A DNA stretch of 64,000 bases. Source: Romboutsia ilealis. GTDB taxonomy: Bacteria > Bacillota > Clostridia > Peptostreptococcales > Peptostreptococcaceae. The stretch is from positions 2,199,213-2,263,212 of the forward strand of contig NZ_LN555523.1 in the NCBI RefSeq assembly GCF_900015215.1, given 5' to 3'. The notes below the pieces were generated by a model. That model had not been told where the DNA came from. It did not search any database and saw only the letters and a list, made by a program, of their open reading frames with translations. The stretch's first letter is position 1. Each line of letters opens with the position of its first letter. The position numbers were made by a program, and so were the translations under genes. Of this stretch, positions 55,500-64,000 are shown in pieces.

Positions 55500-55692
55500 A
55501 ATTTAAATAAATATATTATTAATTCCACTACTTTATAATGAATCATAACTATATTATATTTTTATTATTAATTATAAATTTATAACTGCATCTATTGTAT
55601 ATATTATGTAATCCATATCCTAAACTTTTACAACTAGAAATTTTCACTTTTATTTGTTATTTTTTTATCTATCTATGTTGCAAAAACCTCTA

Positions 55693-55704
55693 CTAGTATA
55701 CTAA
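55693..55704. promoter_or_regulatory. Predicted GntR operator, distal symporter site
   Basis: CTAGTATACTAA about 270 bp upstream of the symporter start. It shares the minus-strand AAGTATG flank with the site before the HAD gene. It may act with the site at 55480 by looping. Confidence 0.6.
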
Positions 55705-56046
55705 CATACTTATCATACTTTCACAACCGTTTTCTTGTAATTTTTTATGTTTTTCTGTATTTTTTTGAATTTACTTTTTCATTATTATTTTAATATATCT
55801 TTTATTCTTTTTATAAAATTGAGTTAAAAACTAAACCAGCCTATACTATCATTTTCCTGTATATTATATAAGAAAGTAGTTTTATTTTGATTATATTTTT
55901 ATTATAGTAGTCTAACTTATAAAAATTTGTAATTTTAATCAATATCTATTTTATGAGTTCTAAGATAAGTATTGATTTGAGATATATTACGTACGTTTAT
56001 TATTAAGTTCTATTGCTATAATTATAATAATATACTCTTATTCTCA
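55705..56046. other. Gene-free AT-rich region between the distal operator and repeat copy C
   Basis: Part of a 928-bp gap between the symporter and the GntR gene. I see no reading frame with a ribosome site, and no clear promoter in this part. Confidence 0.5.
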
Positions 56047-56235
56047 TAAAAATTCGCTTCGCTCATTTCGCCAACAATATATCCTTGCTACCGCTACGGA
56101 TATATCGGTTGCTTGAGCCACTGCGTTGGCGAAGTATTTCAAAATGTCATTTTTACGTCTATAAGGTTATTGATAATACTTATATTCATAGGTTATGCAC
56201 ATTTTTTTCTAACTATAATTTTCTTAAGCGTAAAA
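56047..56235. repeat. Dispersed mosaic repeat, copy C
   Basis: A block of about 190 bp. The left end is AAAAATTCGCTTCGCT, as in copy B, but the GAGCGACGTG segment is missing. The middle TTGCTACCGCTACGGATA matches copy A, and the right part (GTTGCTTGAGCCACTGCGT, GGCGAAGTATTT, TTATGCACA, CTTAAGCGTAAAAA) matches copy B. It contains nested inverted repeats: TTCGCCAAC/GTTGGCGAA outside ATATATCC/GGATATAT. It adjoins the terminator of the GntR gene. Confidence 0.82.
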
Positions 56236-56236
56236 A

Positions 56237-56283
56237 TAACCTCCTTTAAAATCATACATCTAATATGTTTTAAAAGGAGGTTA
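56237..56283 (-). terminator. Terminator after the GntR regulator gene
   Basis: The stem TAACCTCCTTT pairing with AAAGGAGGTTA, extended by A/T pairs, followed by ATTTTTAC on the minus strand; joined to the right end of repeat copy C. Confidence 0.8.
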
Positions 56284-56348
56284 CTTTCTTTATTATCTTA
56301 CAAATGATTTATTCAATTTAAACAGATATTTTCATATAAATTTTAATA

Positions 56349-57035
56349 TTATTTTAAATACCGTCTTATTTCTTCATTGTCATTTATTAGTTTATTCCAT
56401 TCCTTAGAAGGTCCAACTATATGCTTTTCTATATATTCATCAATTTTATTTAACTCTTTATTTTTAATTATAGATAACATTTCTTCATGCTGCTTTACTA
56501 TTAGTGCTTTATCTATTTTCCTTTCAGATAATAATCTCATTCTATTATAGTGAGTACTTATTTTCATGATACTTTCCCAAATATTAATTTTGTTACATCC
56601 TATAAATATTAATCTATGAAATTCTTTATCTAAATTATGAAACTCATTTTCTTGACAATCTTTATTTAAAACTAATTTTTGTGCAAATAAGTTTTTTTCT
56701 AACTCCATAAACATCTCTTCAGAAAATTCAATACAGGCTTCCTCTAAAACTCCCTTTTCTAATAGTTTCCTCATAAATATAGCTTCATCTATAAGCTCTC
56801 TATCTATCAATGATACATATGTACCTGCTTGTGGTTTAACCTCAATTAAATGTTCACCCTTTAATATCATTATTATTTCCCTTATAGGTGTTCGGGATAT
56901 ATTTAGTTTTTCTGATAAATCCGATTCACTTAGTAATTCCCCTGGTTTTAATTCTAAAGACATTATATTGCCTTTTAATACTCTATATGCATATTCCTTT
57001 CCTGTTTCTTTTTGTTTCTTCTCGTAAAATATCAT
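56349..57035 (-). CDS. GntR/FCD-family transcriptional regulator (UxuR-like)
   Basis: A 228-residue regulator. Residues 10-78 form the GntR winged helix (GELLSESDLSEKLNISRTPIREIIMILK, then VKPQAGTYVS), and the remainder an FCD ligand-binding domain with a helical bundle and metal-site histidines (HNLDKEFHRLIF; HYNRM; KQHEEMLSII). FCD regulators such as E. coli UxuR respond to uronate pathway intermediates and bind boxes centred on GTATAC. Four such sites lie in this locus. The ATG has GGAGG six bases upstream. Uronate control is inferred from context. Confidence 0.85.
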   Translation of the reverse strand: MIFYEKKQKETGKEYAYRVLKGNIMSLELKPGELLSESDLSEKLNISRTPIREIIMILKGEHLIEVKPQAGTYVSLIDRELIDEAIFMRKLLEKGVLEEACIEFSEEMFMELEKNLFAQKLVLNKDCQENEFHNLDKEFHRLIFIGCNKINIWESIMKISTHYNRMRLLSERKIDKALIVKQHEEMLSIIKNKELNKIDEYIEKHIVGPSKEWNKLINDNEEIRRYLK

Positions 57036-57240
57036 TCCATTCCTCCTATATTAACTTAAACAACGTTCACATACAATAATATAATTAAAACTATGTCTTC
57101 TATAATATCCTTTATATTGATAAATTTAAAGCAATCTATTATATATTAGATGTATTTATCTAATATTATAAAATTCCTATATAAAAACTTGAACTATAGA
57201 TATGCAAATATATTCATATTATAATTTTCTTATGTATAAA
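57036..57240. other. GntR gene leader and rRNA operon tail
   Basis: AT-rich region with an 8-bp inverted repeat TATTAGAT-N6-ATCTAATA (57144-57165) upstream of the GntR gene, a possible site for self-control. No TAGTATACTA core occurs here. I see nothing else. Confidence 0.4.
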
Positions 57241-57278
57241 AAATACCCTATTAAACTTAATTTAATAAGGTATTTTAT
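57241..57278 (-). terminator. Terminator of the rRNA operon
   Basis: The stem AAATACCCTATTAAA/TTTAATAAGGTATTT (one mismatch) with a T run on the minus strand, 85 bp after the 5S gene. Confidence 0.75.
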
Positions 57279-57361
57279 TCTATTATACTTTAAAGTAATT
57301 CTAATATTATCATAATTAAATACCAAAACCTACGATAAAATTTAAAGCAATAAAAAAAGAT

Positions 57362-57478
57362 TACGTGGCTACGTGCTACTCTCCCAGGCGGTCGCCCACC
57401 AAGTACCATCGCCGCTAAAGAGCTTAACTTCTGTGTTCGGTATGGGAACAGGTGTATCCTCTTTGCTATAATAACCAC
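57362..57478 (-). rRNA. 5S ribosomal RNA
   Basis: The complete 5S gene of about 117 nt, last in the 16S-23S-5S operon. On the minus strand it contains the conserved CACCUGUUCCCAUACCGAACA (in parts) and GGGAGAGUAG segments, closed by GTGG/CCAC helix ends extended by flanking GATTA/TAATC. A T run follows directly. Exact ends are by analogy. It differs from the second 5S copy at two bases. Confidence 0.93.
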
Positions 57479-57616
57479 ATAATCTTTAATTTAGAGTTAA
57501 TACTCTGAAAACTGCATATCATTTACATATTCATCATTTTATTTTAGCAACCAAAATCTTCCTTATTAATATTTTAATAATGATTTACTTGGCGATATAA
57601 ACCTTTAGGTTTATTT

Positions 57617-60515
<2,899 letters not shown>

Positions 60516-60518
60516 TTA

Positions 60519-62240
<1,722 letters not shown>

Positions 62241-62311
62241 AAAGTTGTTACCTGCTCAGACTAATCATTATCTGAATATCTGGCTTGGTTTGTTTAGTTT
62301 CAATTCTATAA

Positions 62312-62332
62312 ATTAACCTACTGTTTAATTTT
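62312..62332. other. 5' arm of the 16S processing stem
   Basis: ATTAACCTACTGTTTAATTTT upstream of 16S is complementary over about 20 bases to 60708-60727 in the spacer behind 16S. The two arms would form the long duplex cut by RNase III to release pre-16S rRNA. Confidence 0.75.
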
Positions 62333-62357
62333 CAAAGTTCATTTTCACAACTTCTTA

Positions 62358-62386
62358 AGTTTACCAAAGTTGTCTTTCTTTGTCAA
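62358..62386 (-). promoter_or_regulatory. rRNA promoter P2
   Basis: Minus strand: TTGACA (62381-62386), 17 bases, TAAACT (62358-62363), about 110 bp before the 16S 5' end. Confidence 0.7.
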
Positions 62387-62444
62387 CCTATTTTTTTAAG
62401 TTGTTTTTTCTTTCGTGTTTGCCCTTTTCTTAAGGACAAGTATA

Positions 62445-62473
62445 ACTATACCATCTCATTTTTATATCGTCAA
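62445..62473 (-). promoter_or_regulatory. rRNA promoter P1
   Basis: Minus strand: TTGACG (62468-62473), 17 bases, TATAGT (62445-62450). With P2 it gives the tandem promoters usual for rRNA operons; an AT-rich UP-element-like tract lies upstream. Confidence 0.72.
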
Positions 62474-62517
62474 CACTTTTTTATTAATATTTTTTTATTA
62501 TTACTTTATTTTTTAAC

Positions 62518-62610
62518 TTATTCACAACTTATTTTATTTTTATCCACATTATATACATGCTACAAATAATCTATATACTAATTCAATAATAATTATCCAC
62601 ATTTTTCACA
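62518..62610 (+). promoter_or_regulatory. Cluster of four DnaA-box-like 9-mers upstream of the rRNA promoters
   Basis: TTATTCACA (62518), TTATCCACA (62540), TTATCCACA (62593) and TTTTTCACA (62602), all in one orientation. Two are exact consensus DnaA boxes. They lie between P1 and the insertion element. Function (DnaA binding, rRNA control or chance in an AT-rich tract) is open. Confidence 0.5.
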
Positions 62611-62702
62611 TTTATTGTTACTTATTTATTTTTTTTTTAATACTTAAATTAAACCATTGCACTAATTAATTTTATTATATATGTTTTAATTAAAATACTA
62701 CA

Positions 62703-62733
62703 TTCCTGAATTGTATAATTAAATCAGACAAAT
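62703..62733. repeat. Left terminal inverted repeat of the IS30-family element
   Basis: Starts TTCCTGAATTGTATAATTAA and ends CAGACAAAT; pairs with the right repeat at 63792-63822 with about three mismatches. Confidence 0.85.
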
Positions 62734-62803
62734 ATATTAACTAAAAAAGACACTTATGATACACTTAGTTAACCTACTAAAATCAACAAAAGGAGTATCA
62801 AAA

Positions 62804-63778
62804 ATGTCTTTTAATCATATTAACATAAATCAGCTAACAAATCTAGAAGCAAATTACTATTTAGGTGTGAATGCAAGAGCTTGCGCTCAAAGAATGAAAA
62901 TTGGAAAAGATAAAGTTTACAGGTATTACAAGTTATTTATGCAAGGACTTACTGTTCAAGAAATATATAATCAATACCTAATAAATAAATCTAGATGTGG
63001 AAAAAAGCCCATTGTATTAAGCAAAGAAAAATTAAATGATATCAATAATAAGCTAGAAAATGATTGGTCTTTAGATGCTATCGCAGGAAGAGATAAAATA
63101 GATGGAAAAGATGAAAAAATATCAACAAAAACATTATATAAATTAGCAAAACAAGGTGTAATAGATATAAATAAGTTGAGACGTAAGGGTAAAAATAACC
63201 CGAAGGGTCATAACGAAATAAGATGTAAAATTAATACATGTAAAACAATTCATGGAATAGATGAAAAGTATCCTAATGCTAAAACTAGTATAGAATATGG
63301 CCATTTTGAGGGAGATACTATTGTAGGAAAAGCTAGAAAATTAGCTATAGTTACTTTAGTAGAAAAGTATTCAAAATATATTGTATTACTTAAAGCAAGT
63401 AGAAAGAGTGATGATGTTAAAGAAGCAATTTGCAAATGGCTATCATCTTTACATAATTCATGTATATCTACTATTACATTTGATATAGGTAAAGAGTTTT
63501 CAAAATGGTCAGACATAGAAAAAGATAGTTCAGTTAATATTGAAATTTACTTTGGAGACTCTGGATCACCAGGTCAAAGATGTCTAAATGAGAATTCAAA
63601 TGGAATAGTTAGAAAGGATTTACCTAAGTCTACAGATTTATCTGTATATTCTCAAGAAGAATTAAATATGATTGCCTATAAATGGAATTCTATACCTAAA
63701 AAATCACTAAACTATAAAACACCAAATGAGGTTATAAAAGAAGCAACTGAATTTGAAAGCTTACTTCCAGTTGCTTAA
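62804..63778 (+). CDS. IS30-family transposase
   Basis: A 324-residue DDE transposase. The helix-turn-helix part (about 1-110) includes GVNARACAQRMKIGKDKVYRYYK. The catalytic residues lie in GHFEGDTIVG (first Asp), TFDIGKEFS (second Asp; Asn of the usual DNG is Ile) and NENSNGIVRKDLPKSTDL (Glu). I start at the ATG at 62804 because AAAGGAGT lies eight bases before it; an upstream in-frame ATG at 62756 has no such site. The gene is intact, so the element may be active. Codon use fits its neighbours. Confidence 0.88.
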   Translation: MSFNHININQLTNLEANYYLGVNARACAQRMKIGKDKVYRYYKLFMQGLTVQEIYNQYLINKSRCGKKPIVLSKEKLNDINNKLENDWSLDAIAGRDKIDGKDEKISTKTLYKLAKQGVIDINKLRRKGKNNPKGHNEIRCKINTCKTIHGIDEKYPNAKTSIEYGHFEGDTIVGKARKLAIVTLVEKYSKYIVLLKASRKSDDVKEAICKWLSSLHNSCISTITFDIGKEFSKWSDIEKDSSVNIEIYFGDSGSPGQRCLNENSNGIVRKDLPKSTDLSVYSQEELNMIAYKWNSIPKKSLNYKTPNEVIKEATEFESLLPVA

Positions 63779-63791
63779 TGATTCATAAGTA

Positions 63792-63822
63792 ATTTGTCTG
63801 ATTTAAATTGACAATTCAGGAA
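63792..63822. repeat. Right terminal inverted repeat of the IS30-family element
   Basis: Starts ATTTGTCTGATTTAAATTG and ends CAATTCAGGAA; complement of the left repeat. It ends 13 bp from the second 5S gene. Confidence 0.85.
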
Positions 63823-63835
63823 ATAAAAAAAAGAT

Positions 63836-63952
63836 TACGTGGCTACGTGCTACTCTCCCAGGCGGTCGCCCGCCAAGTACCATTGCCGCTAAAGAGCTTA
63901 ACTTCTGTGTTCGGTATGGGAACAGGTGTATCCTCTTTGCTATAATAACCAC
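63836..63952 (-). rRNA. 5S ribosomal RNA of a second rRNA operon
   Basis: Another complete 5S gene in the same orientation, differing from the first at two bases (63872 and 63884; plus-strand A to G and C to T). The spacer beyond it (63953-64000) repeats the 23S-5S spacer of the first operon, so a second 16S-23S-5S operon lies just outside the window. Confidence 0.92.
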
Positions 63953-64000
63953 ATAATCTTTAATTTAGAGTTAATACTCTGAAAACTGCATATCATTTAA

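Larger units (their letters stand above)
62703..63822 (+). mobile_element. IS30-family insertion sequence
   Basis: A complete element of about 1,120 bp with one transposase gene. Terminal inverted repeats of 31 bp (62703-62733 and 63792-63822) begin TTCCTGAATTG at the outside and differ in only a few bases in the middle. I cannot see a clear target duplication. It lies between the 5S end of one rRNA operon and the promoters of the next, opposite to their transcription. Confidence 0.85.

Noticed and set aside
25549..56235. A CRISPR array, because of recurring GC-rich blocks
   Set aside because: The blocks are tens of kilobases apart, not regularly spaced, and vary in modules; no cas genes occur.
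62756..62803. A longer transposase start
   Set aside because: No ribosome site before it; the ATG at 62804 has AAAGGAGT in the right place.

Overview
This is a very AT-rich chromosomal stretch from an anaerobic, spore-forming Gram-positive bacterium. The 16S rRNA gene, which reads completely on the minus strand, has the character of Clostridium cluster XI (Peptostreptococcaceae). From memory its first variable regions look most like Romboutsia/Paraclostridium; the genus is a judgement, not a search result. SleC, AdhE with a Rex site, many ferredoxin-type cysteine clusters, and T-rich hairpin terminators after almost every gene fit that assignment. Nearly all genes and the rRNA operon are on the minus strand.

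Layout. 1-3.0 kb: nucleoside-type BMP/ABC importer (permease cut by the window edge). 3.2-18.2 kb: mostly housekeeping genes on the minus strand (TrmL, endonuclease III, Lon-like protease, QueG, aldo/keto reductase, endonuclease IV, ArsR-like regulator, glutaminase, nucleoside kinase, signal peptidase I, an RsmF-like methyltransferase, PrsW), with a plus-strand RusA-like resolvase and an orphan HEPN protein among them. 18.3-24.6 kb: SleC cortex lysin, an RsiV-like duplicated DUF4163/DUF3298 protein, RlmD-like methyltransferase, RsuA-like pseudouridine synthase, aldolase Fba. 24.8-41 kb: small hypotheticals, metallophosphoesterase, small alarmone synthetase, AdhE, pyrophosphatase, cyclophilin, patatin, M18 peptidase, PcrA. 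41.5-57 kb: an accessory sugar locus. 57-64 kb: a full rRNA operon, an IS30-family element, and the 5S end of a second rRNA operon in the same orientation.

The sugar locus is the most coherent system here. A GPH-type symporter, UxaC, an SDR-type UxuB, UxuA, KdgK and KdgA make a complete route from glucuronate to pyruvate and glyceraldehyde-3-phosphate. Two cytoplasmic GH3 enzymes with a NagZ-type Asp-x-His dyad, a HAD phosphatase, an AraC regulator and a GntR/FCD regulator sit beside it. A 10-bp palindromic core (TAGTATACTA or a one-base variant) occurs four times: before the HAD-GH3 unit, before uxuB, and twice before the symporter. It has the same GTATAC centre as the E. coli UxuR box, so I propose it as the GntR operator tying these units into one regulon.

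Other points of interest are a mosaic GC-rich dispersed repeat present three times, each directly after the terminator of a minus-strand gene; a HEPN (R-x6-H) protein without CARF domain or CRISPR; a 170-bp palindromic element at 12.1 kb; and a cluster of DnaA-box-like 9-mers just upstream of the rRNA promoters. I see no CRISPR array, no tRNA gene and no prophage.
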